A stretch of DNA of 64,000 bases from Ryuthela nishihirai (GCA_038380435.1 JAWZYU010000127.1:537501-601500), one strand, 5' to 3'. Shown: positions 22,712-34,470, counted from the stretch's first letter. Notes: a model not told the origin generated them from the sequence alone. A program made the numbers and translations.

Positions 22712-22905
22712 AAATAAATAAATATCCCCTCAAGCAGCTGCTTACCACAGAAGTCTGACAGGAGCCTGTCAGTTTATATACCAGAGTAGAAGGTCTGAGA
22801 GGTGGCACGCCATCAGCAGAAAAACGACAAAAAACAACCATGCCGTACCCGGGACTCGAACCCAGGTCTCTTAGATCAGGAGCCAAGCGCGCTAAGCACT
22901 CAACT
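22712..22905 (-). repeat. SINE-A in the right arm of the inverted repeat
   Basis: Inverted counterpart of the copy at 21,816-22,012. Same boundary at the damaged box A edge (GCACTCAACTTT), which supports a shared origin over independent insertion. Confidence 0.93.
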
Positions 22906-23287
22906 TTAAAAAAATAAATAAATCCTTCTTAATAAACAATAGGAATAATCTAATTCAATGCACCCAATTCTGTTTCTGATAGGTTACCGAGAAAGTTAGC
23001 GCGGCCTGTGAATACGGGTTAATGATAAACTAGCAAAAACACCGAGATGACGTCAGCAGCACTGTTTCATGGTGTTGCCAACAGATTTTGCATAATATAT
23101 TACACTGACGGTCAAGTTTTAAAAATAAATATTAAAATTGTTTATATATTTATTTTCTTTAAAACCAAACCGGTCGTTTTTAATTTGAAAAAAAAATTAA
23201 TTTACTTCTTACGCTGAAAACTTTCCTTAAGTATTTCCATAATAGTTAATATCAAAAACTATCAGTTAACTCATGGTTCACCTATGC

Positions 23288-23565
23288 AGGAAATAAAAGC
23301 CCCCCCCCCAAAAAAAAAAGTTTATTTCTCATTCTACATGCGGCCCACTTTATGTTAAATGTTAGAAATTTGCGGCCCGATTGGAACAAGTTCCATGTCA
23401 CATGAAAACTCGTTAAGTAGGTAACGGTCCTGTCCTTAAAACTAACAACCTTCGTTTTCTTTCCCGTCAAAATAGAAGAAATCTACTAGTTACTACATGT
23501 TCGGACAGCAAAGAGTTACGAATTTCCTTTGAAATGGAAGCTGGTATGAGAATCTGTGTGTGGGA
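23288..23565 (+). repeat. Two-copy repeat F, copy 1
   Basis: Matches 38,995-39,262; shared phrases include CATGTCACATGAAAACTCGT. No coding potential. A C-rich/A-rich run marks the left edge in this copy. Confidence 0.8.
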
Positions 23566-23579
23566 GACAGTGTGGAGTC

Positions 23580-23772
23580 TGTAAACACCTTTTTTCTCAT
23601 CCTCAACGGCATTCTCAGTGGGGGCATAACAGTAGATAAGATTGAAGTCCTTAACGCTTGTCTGTAATTTTGCTCTAAACAACCTTTCATTAATGCACTC
23701 TTATCCCAGAAGAGCATCACTAGCGTGTCTGCTGAGAAGCAGACCCACGCTTTGGTGATGTTTATTGTCTTT
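23580..23772 (-). pseudogene. RTE-like endonuclease fragment
   Basis: About 190 bp match 31,155-31,350 of the longer RTE-like element. In the minus-strand frame it encodes the TSVKDFN and YCYAPTE part of an apurinic-type endonuclease, then frameshifts. It is cut off on both sides and cannot act alone. Confidence 0.85.
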
Positions 23773-23781
23773 CCTCCCCGA

Positions 23782-24690
23782 GTTGGGTTGTTTTACCTCT
23801 GAGCGGCACTTTTTGTCACACCATCGGCTAAATGACCAGGTCACATGGACCCGAAGGATCAGAGGTTAGGGGAGGAGACCCACTGAAACTGCTGTTGTGA
23901 GACAGATGGCAGCCTCCCGTCAAGACCATCCAGCGTGTTCTTTAACGTTGAGTTGTTTTACCTCTGAGCGGCACATTCTTACACACCATGGGCTAAACGG
24001 CCAGGTCACATGCACCCCGAAGGCTCAGAGAAATTTGGGCGGGGCTAAACAGCTGTTGTGAGACAGATGATAGCCTCCCGTCAAGGCCACCCAGCGTGTT
24101 CTTTAACGTAAACAGGGTATGGTACTTTTTCGCAAACCATGGGCTAAATGGCCATGCCACATGGACCCCGAAGGCTGAGAAGGTTGGAGGAGGGGACCTA
24201 CTGGAACAGCTGTTGTCAGACAGATGGTAGCCTCCCGTCAAGACCATCCAGCGTGTTCTTTAACGTTCAGTTGTTTTACCTCTGAGCGGCACTTTCTTAC
24301 ACACCATGGGCTAAATGGCCAGGTCACACGAACCCCGAAGGCTCAGAGAAATTTGCGGGAGGCTAAACAGCTGTTGTGAGACAGATGATAGCCTCCCGTC
24401 AAGACCATCTAGCGTGTTCTTTAACGTTGAGTTATTTTACCTCTGAGCGGCACTTTCTTACACACCATGGGCTAAATGGCCAGGTCACATGGACCCCGAA
24501 GGCTCAGAGAAGGTTGGGGGAGGGGACCCACTGGAACAGCTGTTGTGAGACAGATCGTAGCCTCCCGTCAAGGCCATCCATCGTGTTCTTTAACGTACAC
24601 AGGGTATGGCTTTCCCGCACACGACGACACGCCTAAGATCCCATCCAACGGATGGCGGCCTTTCCAAGCTTATCGGTCAGTAGAACTAAT
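23782..24690 (-). repeat. Tandem array made from SINE-B tails, array 1
   Basis: The SINE-B 3' half is repeated about five times in the same direction, with unit starts near 23,782, 23,946, 24,117 (shortened), 24,265 and 24,426. Each unit runs from TTGTTTTACCTCTGAGCGG to GTGTTCTTTAACG, where it joins the next. The period is about 150-170 bp. Only the last unit extends into the SINE body, ending near 24,690. Open frames across it are readings of the repeat and are not genes. Confidence 0.92.
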
Positions 24691-25172
24691 AGTTGTCCGA
24701 GGAAAAAAAAATCTTTGCTTAATTTTTGATTTGTTCATTTTGGTATTTGTCGTTACAGTATGCGTACAAATATTTCTATATCGTAAATGATCAAACGGCA
24801 GTTTTTTTTATGTACAGGCTTTCACATCTGTTTGACCCATTACCGCCTGTCTGGATAGCCTTCAACAAAAAGAGCGAAAATAAATATCCCTAAACAAGCA
24901 ATTCCTTCCATTGGTGTAAGATATGTTAAAGGTAATTTAATTTATTTTAATAACATTCAAAATAATTTACTTATTAAGATTTTATTTAAATGTTTCCGAT
25001 TATTATAAAAATATTTACCAAAATTAAAAAACGAAATAACTACCAGTTAATATTTTATGATTAGAAATTCTTTTGGATTTATACACTTAGTTTCTGAAAT
25101 ATATTATAAAAATTATAGTGGCAACACTAGACATTCCACTGATGACGTCACGTCCGTGTTTTCGCGATATCG
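24679..25172. repeat. Inverted repeat Y, left arm
   Basis: Pairs in inverted orientation with 27,295-28,134. It starts at CAGTAGAACTAAT and ends around TGGCAACAC...TGACGTCA (25,119-25,150). The right arm carries about 365 bp, near 27,621-27,985, that are missing here. Confidence 0.88.
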
Positions 25173-25423
25173 TTTGTAATCCTTATTTAACCGCTGTATT
25201 CTTCTAGTAATTTAACTTTTAATTTATATTCACACGTTATAGTTTTTATTCTGAGGAAGTCATACAATCTGTAGCTGAATTTCTTATCACTGTGGTAAAT
25301 AATAATTATTGATGACACATTTGAAATTTCGGTAGGAGAATAGATAGTTTCGTCGGTGCAGTGTAAAATTTTACCTTTAGGCCTTTGTAATTACTTTACA
25401 AGTTATTTGTTTCGCAGAATTGC
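25173..25423. other. Unassigned AT-rich DNA
   Basis: No feature recognised between the inverted-repeat arm and the RTE fragment. Confidence 0.5.
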
Positions 25424-26310
25424 CTGCTAGAGCTCTGTGCTGTCCAACTGCTTCTGCGGCTCTGTCAGCCAAAGATTATTATCAGGAGCCAACTGATCCT
25501 TTACACGTTTATTAAGCGCTCTATAATGTTTTCTATTAGGATTAATATTGATTCAGGACATTCCTGTAGTTCTTTCTTTCTAAAATAAACTCAAGTGCCT
25601 TGTCACTCGGATAATTATGCGTCCTCTGCTTCATTTTACGTAACAGAGTACTTTTAGTTTCCAAAAAAGTATTTTAAGTGGTCACATTTTTCCTGAACTT
25701 AAGTAGCAAGCAAAGCACGACTGTCATAATGAGTAAGTAACCTATCATGATAAGATGTACTCTAATTAGGTCTTTCACAGCTTCATAATTAAAGGTAAAT
25801 TTTTTAACCTTAACACAACACTTCTTAAGTTTAAAACGCAAAACGCTTTTAACAAGATAATGGTCAGATCCAATTTCAGCTTCCGAATATGACCTGTTCT
25901 TTCTAACAGAAGTAGTCCATTTGCTGTTAATCAATATATAATCTATAACGTTCTTATGCATATGCAGCCCATGAGATGAAACCCACGTGTACTTATGTAT
26001 TTCGCGGTCTTTGTAATAAGTGTTAGTTATTCTGAAGCAATTGAGTTTAACATTGGCATTGACGTCACGTAGAACAAGGGTAACATCTCATTTCTTCACA
26101 GAATTCGAAATACCTTGAAGTTGTCTGTAAAACCTATTTTCTCATCGTCATCGGAATTCACAGTGGTGGCATAACAGTAGATAAGATTGAAGTCCTAAAC
26201 GCTTGTCTGTAATTTTCCTGTAAACAACCTTTCATTAATATCCTAGAAGAGCATCACTAGCGTCTCACGCCTTGGTGATGTTCATTGTCTTTCTTCACCG
26301 AAAATTTAAG
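25424..26310 (-). pseudogene. RTE-like retrotransposon fragment
   Basis: Matches the 30,345-31,345 part of the longer RTE-like copy with internal deletions. The minus-strand frame at 25,674-25,961 covers the end of the endonuclease domain, with DYILINSKW and EIGSDHYLVKS. Here the catalytic SDH triplet is intact, whereas the longer copy has SDL. The reverse-transcriptase part is absent, so this is a dead fragment. Confidence 0.88.
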
Positions 26311-26639
26311 ATACTCACGGTGAATCCGAAAAACTTTTGAAAGAGGTACTAGGTAATTTTTAGTAAATTTGACATAGAAGATACCGAAAAATGTAAGTGC
26401 GGAAGAGGAAACAAATCCCTCTGTTGGGAATACGAAACAATGTAAATGTCACTTCCTCCGGACTGTGCAAACAATACATCCTCAATCGTCACTCTCAGAT
26501 GTCATTCGCCTATTATTGAAAACGTCCAACGCTTTTCTCGCTGTTCCATTTGCCGCGTTACCTATTAAAATATGGCGAAGAAGTCATCCTATTTTGAGGG
26601 TTTGTAGTTATCAGAGCTTTGCCTATCGCGAACAGATTT
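26311..26639. other. Unassigned DNA
   Basis: No gene or repeat family recognised. Confidence 0.5.
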
Positions 26640-26945
26640 GAGTATAAGAAGCAGCCATAGGCAAGGCCCGAGCGGTTAATAAATAGCGTCGGCCTGTCCT
26701 TCTGTAACCCACAACTCTGCAGCTCGAAAAGTATCAGCTGAATCAAGTTAAATAATATTCGTGAAGTGTTTGTGGTTCTTTTATATTTTCCTTCAGGTAA
26801 GTAACTTTGTAGTGAATAATTAGTTAAGAGTATAGGTAATCCAATTCTACAGTTTTTAGCCTAAGAGCTATGAAATTTCGATCGATTTCGAACCAACAAA
26901 TAGTATGCAGCCCATTATTCTGATTATGGGATATAAAATTGATAG
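26640..26945. repeat. Inverted repeat X, left arm
   Basis: Pairs with 28,200-28,690 in inverted orientation. Shared phrases include GAATCAAGTT, AATAATATTC, GTGTTTGTGGTTC and GATTATGGGATATAAA. It contains TTCAGGTAAGTAAC, which resembles adjacent splice sites but probably has no such role. Confidence 0.85.
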
Positions 26946-27294
26946 TTAACCGCTATTTGACGGTGTCTACCACTTTATTTTGGCTCGTCATACGGACATT
27001 ATTCATTTCCTATGCTTTTCAGGTACCCTACCGAACGGCAACAAAATTTCCTTGTTATACCAGTGAGAAACGTTACTTGGAAGCTCTAAAATATGCATTT
27101 AATGGAAAAATGTCACTGATGATAAATTAAAGTTCATAATCAAATATTTTTTTAAATATAGGTTTTAAAAAATATTGTTTTAGTATTTAAATGGTTGCGG
27201 AAACTGGAATGGTTAACAATAATCTTCAGTGGTATGCCAGTGAGAAACTAGATTTATTATTTCAGCAGGTAAATTAGAATTAGAAATCCTATCG
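26946..27294. other. Unassigned DNA between arms X and Y
   Basis: AT-rich, no domain recognised. The phrase CCAGTGAGAAAC occurs twice, near 27,060 and 27,237. Confidence 0.45.
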
Positions 27295-28134
27295 CGAAAA
27301 CAAGGACATGACGTCATCTATCGTATGTCCAAGTGTTGCCACCATAATTTCTATAAGATCTTTCAAAACCAAAGTATGTATAAATCGAAAAGAATTTCTA
27401 ATCCTAAAATATTAACTGGTAGATATTTCCTTTTTTTAATTTTGGTAAATATTTTTATAATATTCGGAAACATTTAAATAAAATCTTAATAAGTAAATTA
27501 TTTTGAATGTTATTAAAATAAATTAACTTTAACTTATCTTAAACCAATGAAAGGAATTGCTTATTTAGGCATATTTATTTTCGCTCTTTTTGTTGAAGGC
27601 TGTCCAGACAGGCGGTAACTAGATGGCTTTCACAAAACGCATTTCCCTATGGTGCCCAACGAGAAATTCCTAGATCGAGGCTAGGTGTGAATCTCTTACT
27701 TATGTCATAGGCAACTTTGTCCTTAGGGGTAAAGAACGCTTTTTCCTGTGTTCACAAAGGACAACCCTGTGGTTTAATCTAAGGCTTCTATTACACGTTT
27801 CGCTGTACTGTACATTACCTTCTTCTTAGGTCTGAGCAATGCGTTTCCGTATAGTGGGTAAATTATATATTTATCGCCACGTTGACATTTCTTGGGCTCG
27901 TTACATCACCCTATCAGCTCGATATATCTGTTGCGAATATCAGACGTTGGTTTCAAACTTCGTCCACGATAATGGGCAAATACATCTGAAAGCATGTACA
28001 TAAAAATACTGCCGTTTGATCATTTACCATATACAAATATTTCTACGCATACTGTGACGAATAGGGAAATGAAGAAATCAAAAATTAAGCAAAGAATTTT
28101 TTTTCCTCGGACAACCATTAGTTCTACTGAGCGA
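27295..28134. repeat. Inverted repeat Y, right arm
   Basis: Inverted partner of 24,679-25,172, with an extra segment of about 365 bp near 27,621-27,985. Contains TGACGTCA and the complement of TGGCAACAC, as in the other arm. Confidence 0.88.
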
Positions 28135-28199
28135 GCTTTACAAAATCCGAGCCGAAATGAAAGGGGTCGTTTGTGGTCGACAGCGACAAATAGCGTTTA

Positions 28200-28690
28200 A
28201 CTATAAAATTTATATCCCATAATCAGATTAATGTGCTGTATGGTAGCTCTCGGTTGAAATTTCATAACTCTCATGCTAAAAATAGGAAAATTAGATTACC
28301 TCTACTGTAAATTAATTATTGACTAGAAAGTTATTATGCCGTCCCATGGCCGAGTGGTTAGCACGCTTGGCTACTGATCTAAGGGACCTGGGTTCGAGCC
28401 CCGGATTAGGCATGGATGTTTGTGTCGTTTTTCTGCTGAGGTCCTGCCATCCTCTCAGACCTTCTACTGTGGCATATAAACTGATAGGCTCCTGTCAGAC
28501 CTCTGTGGCAAGCAGCTGCTTGAGGTGGTATTTATTTATTTTTTATTTTTTTTAGAAAGTTATTTACCTGAAAGAATTTATAAACGAACCACAAACACTT
28601 TAAGAATATTATTAAACTTGATTCACCTGATATTTTTTTCGAACAGCAGAATGGTGGTTTAGAGAAGGGCATAGGGAATACAGTCCGTTT
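28200..28690. repeat. Inverted repeat X, right arm, with SINE-A inside
   Basis: Inverted partner of 26,640-26,945. The SINE-A at 28,336-28,552 interrupts it; the left arm has no SINE at that place and so shows the empty site. Confidence 0.88.
28324..28564 (+). mobile_element. SINE-A, full length with 12-bp target duplication
   Basis: The body 28,336-28,552 is flanked by TAGAAAGTTATT at 28,324-28,335 and 28,553-28,564. Box A, box B, hairpin, palindrome and T-rich tail are all present. It inserted into arm X after that arm had been duplicated in inverted form. Confidence 0.95.
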
Positions 28691-28806
28691 GTATTTTTTA
28701 ATCGCATAGACCTTGCCAATGGTTACTTATTACACTGTAATGTGTTCCCGGTACGCAAAGTTCCAAAAAATTAAAAAAAAAAATAAAATAAAAAACTCAA
28801 ATTATA

Positions 28807-30257
28807 TCAATTATTATTCGCCAATCTATAATTATTCATACGGACAACATGGCGAAACCAAGGGAGTCTCTCTCTGCAAAATATGGTGCTTAAAGGAGGT
28901 TGCAAACTCCTTTGCCTAACCTGATCATTAGTTACAAAGTTGAACCACCTAATACCCAAGATACTGCGTAAGCATCTGGAATCAAAAGCATCTAGTTTCC
29001 TGTTATCTTGTTTACAAAATGTCCAAGTTTCACTACCATAACTAACCCTAGAAAGAACCAAACTGTTATACAGTCTAATTTTAGTTTTTAGGTGTATACG
29101 CCTATTTCTCCACACTTTCCAAAGGTTCTTAAAAGACCCGGCAGCAATCCCTATTCGTCTGTTAATCTCATGCCGCACTTCACCATTATCTGTTACATAG
29201 CTCCCAAGATAATTAAACGGTGACACTTGCTCAAGACTGCAACCATTCAGATTAACTGAATGAGAGCCTGGCTCACCAATATTCATCACTTTAGTTTTCT
29301 CTCTGTTTATAAACAAACCTACTCTACTACCAGTTTAATGAACAGCTCGAATGAAAGAATTCATCTCATCAACATCATTTGCCAAAAGGGCTAAATCATC
29401 AGTATAACATAAATCAGAAATTTTCGTATCTCCAGTCCATTTAAGGCCAAAATCTTTCCCTTGAAGTGAATTTCGCATAACATAATCAATAACCAAGCTA
29501 CAGAGAAAAGGAGACAAAATGCACCCTTGCCGAACACCGGAAGTAATGCTAAACCAATTGCTACAAGCCTTACCAACTCTCACACATGACTGTGTTATTA
29601 TAGAGAGCTTTCATTATGTTAACTAACTTCTCTGGTATACCATATGATCTCATGATCAACCATAAATTATGACGATCAACAGAGTCGAAGGTCTTTTGTA
29701 AATCAACAAAGCTAGTAATGAAAGGTTTCTGAAACTCTAAACATTTCTCAAGAATCTGCGTAAGTGAAAATAAGTGATTATCCACCCCTCCCTTACCTCT
29801 TTCTGAATCCACATTGCTCATCACGCAATTGACTGTCAATCAGATTCTTAATTCTATTAAGCACAATCATGAAAAGAACTTTACATGGAACAGAGAGTAG
29901 GCTCATACCCCTATAGTTATCACAAGAACTGCGATCACCTTTCTTGAAAATAGGGATAACAATAGCTCTGGTAAAATCCTTAGGAACCATGCCTTTATCA
30001 TAAAAGATTTTCATATTTTCAGTCATCCAAGTGGTAACCGAAACATTCCCAGTTGTGAGCATTTCTGTAGTAATTTCGTCTACCCCTAGGGATTTATGAA
30101 CTTTAAGTTTAGAAACATCCAAAATAACTTCAGATTGTCTTATAGGGCCAACATTAAAGGCATCAATGCATCTATCATCATTGCAAACAATGGGAATAGA
30201 ACTAACCTCATTGTTTAGAACATCACTGAAATGCTCAGCCCACCAACCATGACACAA
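28807..30257 (-). pseudogene. RTE-like reverse transcriptase region, frameshifted
   Basis: This part would copy RNA into DNA. The open pieces, in order, are 29,793-30,257, 29,570-29,839, 29,335-29,583 and 28,807-29,316. They carry IPIFKKGDRSSCDNYRGMS, VDLQKTFDSVDR, GVRQGCILSPFL and the catalytic YTDD box (29,395-29,406), a variant of the usual YADD. The last piece has the thumb and C-terminal phrases FNYLGSYVTDNG and ETWTFCKQD. Pieces overlap in different frames, showing at least three frame breaks. Confidence 0.88.
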
Positions 30258-30406
30258 TCATCACCTTCTATAACCTTACCTTGTTTATCCTTCAATCCTT
30301 GTATTCCTGTCTGGTTTCTACCACATAAAACATTAACTATATGGTACAGCTCTCTGCTGTTCTGTTGTCTAACTGCTTCCTTGGCTTTGTCAGCCAAAAC
30401 ATCAAA

Positions 30407-31644
30407 TCAAAGATTCTTATCAGCAGCTAACTGATCTTTTACACGTTTATTAAGTTCTCTGTAATGCTTTCTATTAGGACTAGTAGGGTATTGATTAACG
30501 ACATTCCTGCAGTTCCTTCTTTCTGAAATAAGCTCAAGTGCCTTATCACTTAAATAATTATGTCTCCTCTGCTCCTTTTTTTCTAAAAGAGTACTGTTAT
30601 TGTCCAAAAAAGCCTGTTTAAAATTATCCCATTCTTCCTCAACTTCAGTAGTAAGCAAACCATGACTCTCATAATGACTAACTAACCTATCATGGTAAGC
30701 TTTGGCTATAACTGGGTCTTTCAGAGCTTCAGTATTAAAAGTAAATTTTTTAACCCTAGCACAACATTTTTTAAGTTTAAGTTGCAAGACACTTTTAACA
30801 AGATAAAGGTCAGATCCAATTTCAGCTCCCCTATATGACCTGGTATTCCAAACAGAACTAGCCCATTTGCTGTTAATTAATATATAATCAATCATATTCT
30901 TATGCAGCCCATCAGGTGAAACCCATATGTACTTATATATGTAGCGGTGTTTGTAGTAAGTGTTAGTTATTCTGAATCCATTGAGTTTACTTACGTACAG
31001 GAGACGCTACCCATTGCAGCTACCAATACCAAAAGGGCCTATTACTCCTCCCCAAAGGTAACAGTCAGTACCACCTTTGGCATTGAAGTCACCAAGAACA
31101 AGGGTAATATCTCCTTTCTTGACAGAATTCAAAATATCCTAAAGTTGTCCATAAAACCTATCCTTCTCATCCTCATCGGCATCCTCAGTGGGGGCATAAC
31201 AGCAGATAACATTGAAGTCTTTAACGCTTGTCTGAAATTTTGCTGTAAGAAACCTTTCATTAATGCACTCATACCCTAGAAGAGCATCACTAGCGTGTCT
31301 GCTGAGAAGCAGACCAACGCCTCGGTGATGCTTATTGTCGTCCCTCCCTGACAAGAGAAATTTAAAGTTTTTTTTTTATGAATCTGACCTTTATCTATCC
31401 ATTTGGTCTCTTGCAAGCCGAGAATATCTAAATTATAATGGTGGAATTCTTGTGTGAGGACATTAAGAGAGTAAGCTCTGTGCAGAGTCCTCACATTCCA
31501 ACTACCTATGGAGAGAAAATGGTTAGTGGGATGTTTAAAGAAACTATGTTTATTGAGAGAGGGAATGGCAACAATATCAAACAGCCCCCTAATCGGAGAC
31601 ATGGGGCAAAGACCCGTTCCTCCACCACTAAAGGCTGAAGCCAT
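30407..31644 (-). pseudogene. RTE-like endonuclease region, frameshifted
   Basis: The part that would nick target DNA. The open pieces are 31,276-31,644 (SWNVRTL, LGLQETKW), 31,139-31,354 (GVGLLLS, CYAPTE), a stop-broken stretch near 31,000-31,110 that still reads LGDFNAK, and 30,407-30,895 (DYILINSKW). In the last piece the final catalytic motif reads GSDLYLV, where intact relatives and the 25.7-kb fragment have GSDHYLV. The loss of that histidine would by itself impair cleavage. The region after it (KKCCARVKKF onward) is the linker towards the reverse transcriptase. Confidence 0.85.
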
Positions 31645-32062
31645 CTACACTGGAAGACTTCCTGCAATGTAGAATCTGACGATGCCAATAGAAGCAAAGA
31701 GTTCAGGTGGCTGCGATGACTTCTGCTCAGGATTATCCACCAGCTGATAAACATATCCTGTGAATCTATTCACTTGGGGCTGTCAACCCACAAACAAACA
31801 GAAAACACAGCGGAAGATTATCCCTCCACAGAAGCCCACCAGTGCAGCAAAACCAGGATCGATAATCAAGCTCAGAGCCATATATCTGTCCAGTCCAGTG
31901 GGTATATGGTCAGCACCCGGACCCTGTGTGGTTGACCACTCCTCAGTAGGGTGGAAAAATAAGAAAAGTAGCCATAGTTGTCCAGATCAGTAGGCCACAC
32001 TAATCTGGCAGCCCTCCCCTTCCGTTCACTTCCACAAGAGAGTATTTCTTTTGAAAGGTCCC

Positions 32063-33547
32063 CCCATTTCCACCCCGCTAACAACCCACTGAAATTCTTC
32101 TCAATTTACATAAATATCACAACACTTTCAACATAACGAAAAACTTTAAAACATATTACTATCGACTAAATTAAAACCCTTTTCTCGAATTCTTTAGAAT
32201 ACACCACTGTACACTCACTATTCATCAGACAAAATCATATTAACTCCAACATTGCCACCAAATACACCTGAACACTAGAAATATCAAATACCCTATATAT
32301 ATACACACAACATACCGAGAGGAAAAACTAGAGAAAGAAAGTACAGCATCATACTTAAAAAAAAAGAAACCAATCCTGCTATTCTTAAAAAGTTTTTCTC
32401 TAAACCTCAATTAGAAATTTAAAAAACACAGCTCTAAGCAAAACTCTATAAATTACACAGATTGAATTATTTTTAAACCTCTTAACAGCAAAGGAAATTG
32501 AAATAAGAATCAACAATAAACTATATTCAAGTGAGCTACATAACTCAGAACTTACGATAATTTCCGCTTTTTTTCTGCTAAACTGTCACTTTACATTTTC
32601 AGATTTTAACATTATTCCAACATGGAAAATTTTTCTCACCAAATATCTAGACTTGATTAATAATTTCACCGTCTAATACAGGAAATAATTCACATCAGAT
32701 CTACATATCATGAAATTCGAATCTTATAAGAAATCTCTATCATATCAACTGCATTTTACACCTAAAATATGCTCATATTTTCAATAATACTACATATACG
32801 TTGCTACTTTGACGAAACAATATCGTGCACTTCCGGTTATCGAAATAGCTTTATGGATATAATTGTTGGATATTCTCGTATTTCCGGCGACGAGAAGAAC
32901 AATAAGAAGCGGTTGCGGGGTATAAAAAATAGATTTGGTATTTTCAAACGTATACCTTATTTGAAATCCATATATTGCGATAACAGACCTTATATAGCGA
33001 ATGCTTAGTCAAAGTGAGGTAATTATCAGAGTTTATAATTCAAATAGGAAACGGGAATAAACTTGTGAAGATCGCGCAAGGGGGGGGGGATTAAATTTTA
33101 ATGAAGCAAAGAGTGGATATCACTTTTACCGAAGGCGGAAGTTTATAAAAAAAAAAAACGTGAAGACGGAAGTTTAATCGCCTTGGCTTAACGTCCCATC
33201 GCACGTATTTATGAAAAGGCAGTAGGTTAAGTCAACGATTTAGCATTCAAACTGTGAGATATAAAATATTTTCAACAGGATTCTGAATAGAAAGTAGTTG
33301 ATTATGAAATAATACAAAGTCTGAAGATTGGATATTACACTGACTTTTAATTTTTTTTTTTATATTTAGAATTTTCATTTAGATTATTCATTGTCAATAA
33401 TTTATTTTGAAATATTGAGAGGTTTCGTAATTAGTAGATTAATTCAGGTCTTAGAGTATTAATTCAACGTTACATCATACTAGACGATCCTTCTCGAGGT
33501 TTTCCGAAATGCAATTAAAATTCGAGTTTTGAATTTCGAAACAAGCT
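32063..33547. other. AT-rich DNA without a gene
   Basis: No domain or large repeat recognised. A G run stands at 33,081-33,089, and a short phrase near 33,184-33,208 (TTGGCTTAACGTCCCATCGC) is a scrap of inverted SINE-B. Confidence 0.45.
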
Positions 33548-33636
33548 GTCAGTTGGGTTGTTTCACCTCTGAGCGGCACTTTCTTCCACACCATCGTTAA
33601 ATAGTTAGGTCACAAGGACGTAGAAGACCCAGATAC
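33548..33636 (-). repeat. SINE-B tail fragment
   Basis: From TCAGTTGGGTTGTTTCACC to GAAGACCCAGA; the remainder is missing. Confidence 0.85.
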
Positions 33637-34470
33637 CATTCGATGCAAATCCATTCCTAATTTTCTATCTTACTACATCACGACGTGCACCTAACTGTTA
33701 ATTTACATTTCTGCGCCAAAACAATAATATCAATCTTCAGATTGCTCGCAAATACCAAAGTTTTTACCGAAAACGACTTTTCAAAAACCGGAATTTCCAA
33801 AGCTTTAACGGTTCGTAAACGTATAAATGGTTGCTGCCTACGTAAAGCCCTACCACATCGCAGTACATCACTAAAATCTCACCCAAAATATATCAAACAA
33901 AAGAATGGTTACTTCTTCCGTGGATCGTACGAGGGTGAGAAAAAACATCCAGTGGAACAACTCAAAAAAGCTTGCAATGCAAAACTCAAACTATGCAACT
34001 TCCAACTTTTACTACGGCTTCACAATGTTTCGTCTATACCTCTCCGAAACTTTATATAACCATTTTTTTCTCTGTAGAAAAATAAAAATGCATCTTACGT
34101 ACCTGAGTTGATCGAAGCATAACATAAAAATACACCTCAAATAGCAACATTATTACGATTAAGAATAGCATTTTTGAAACTTCAACGTGATTGTAATATA
34201 CCAAATCTGCTGGCAACACAACGAAAGAGTACTGGTGACGTCATCTCGGTGTTTTGCCTACTTTATTATTAACCCGTATTCACAGGCAGGCAGCAATAAT
34301 TTTACGAGATTTAAACATTTTCATATCAATTTTTTCATATGCACTGTATTTTTTTTTAAAGCTTTATTTTTTTACACGGTTTTCTCGGGAACCTATCAGA
34401 AACAGAATTGGGTGCATTGAATTAGATTATTCCTATTATTTATTAAAAAAGATTTATTATTTTTTTTTAA
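33637..34470 (+). repeat. Part of block E, copy 3
   Basis: Matches 20,880-21,820 and 57,912-59,040 in the same direction: GATGCAAATCCATTCCTA at the left, TGACGTCA near 34,238 and a SINE-A at the right. It is more diverged than the other two are from each other. Confidence 0.88.

Larger units (their letters stand above)
21420..23128. repeat. Inverted repeat, arms about 0.5-0.6 kb
   Basis: 21,420-22,063 pairs in inverted orientation with 22,655-23,128, with about 590 bp between. Both arms contain a SINE-A, TGACGTCA and the phrase CTATTATATTCTCTAAAA or its complement. The SINE-A was therefore already present when the inverted copy formed. Confidence 0.85.
28800..32062 (-). mobile_element. RTE-like non-LTR retrotransposon, broken
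   Basis: A minus-strand element of about 3.2 kb. From its 5' end (right side) it has a non-coding leader (31,808-32,062, also found alone at 11.0 kb), an apurinic-type endonuclease (about 31,644-30,780), a linker, a reverse transcriptase (about 30,260-29,335) and a C-terminal part (29,316-28,810). An A/T-rich stretch lies beyond the 3' end near 28,770. Several frameshifts and stops break the single large frame, so it cannot make a full enzyme. Motif order and GSWNVRTL/LGLQETKW phrases place it near the RTE clade; the exact clade is not proven here. Confidence 0.85.

Noticed and set aside
26780..26830. TTCAGGTAAGTAAC as a real splice site
   Set aside because: Acceptor-like and donor-like signals abut with no exon between them, and the partner arm has changed bases in the motif.
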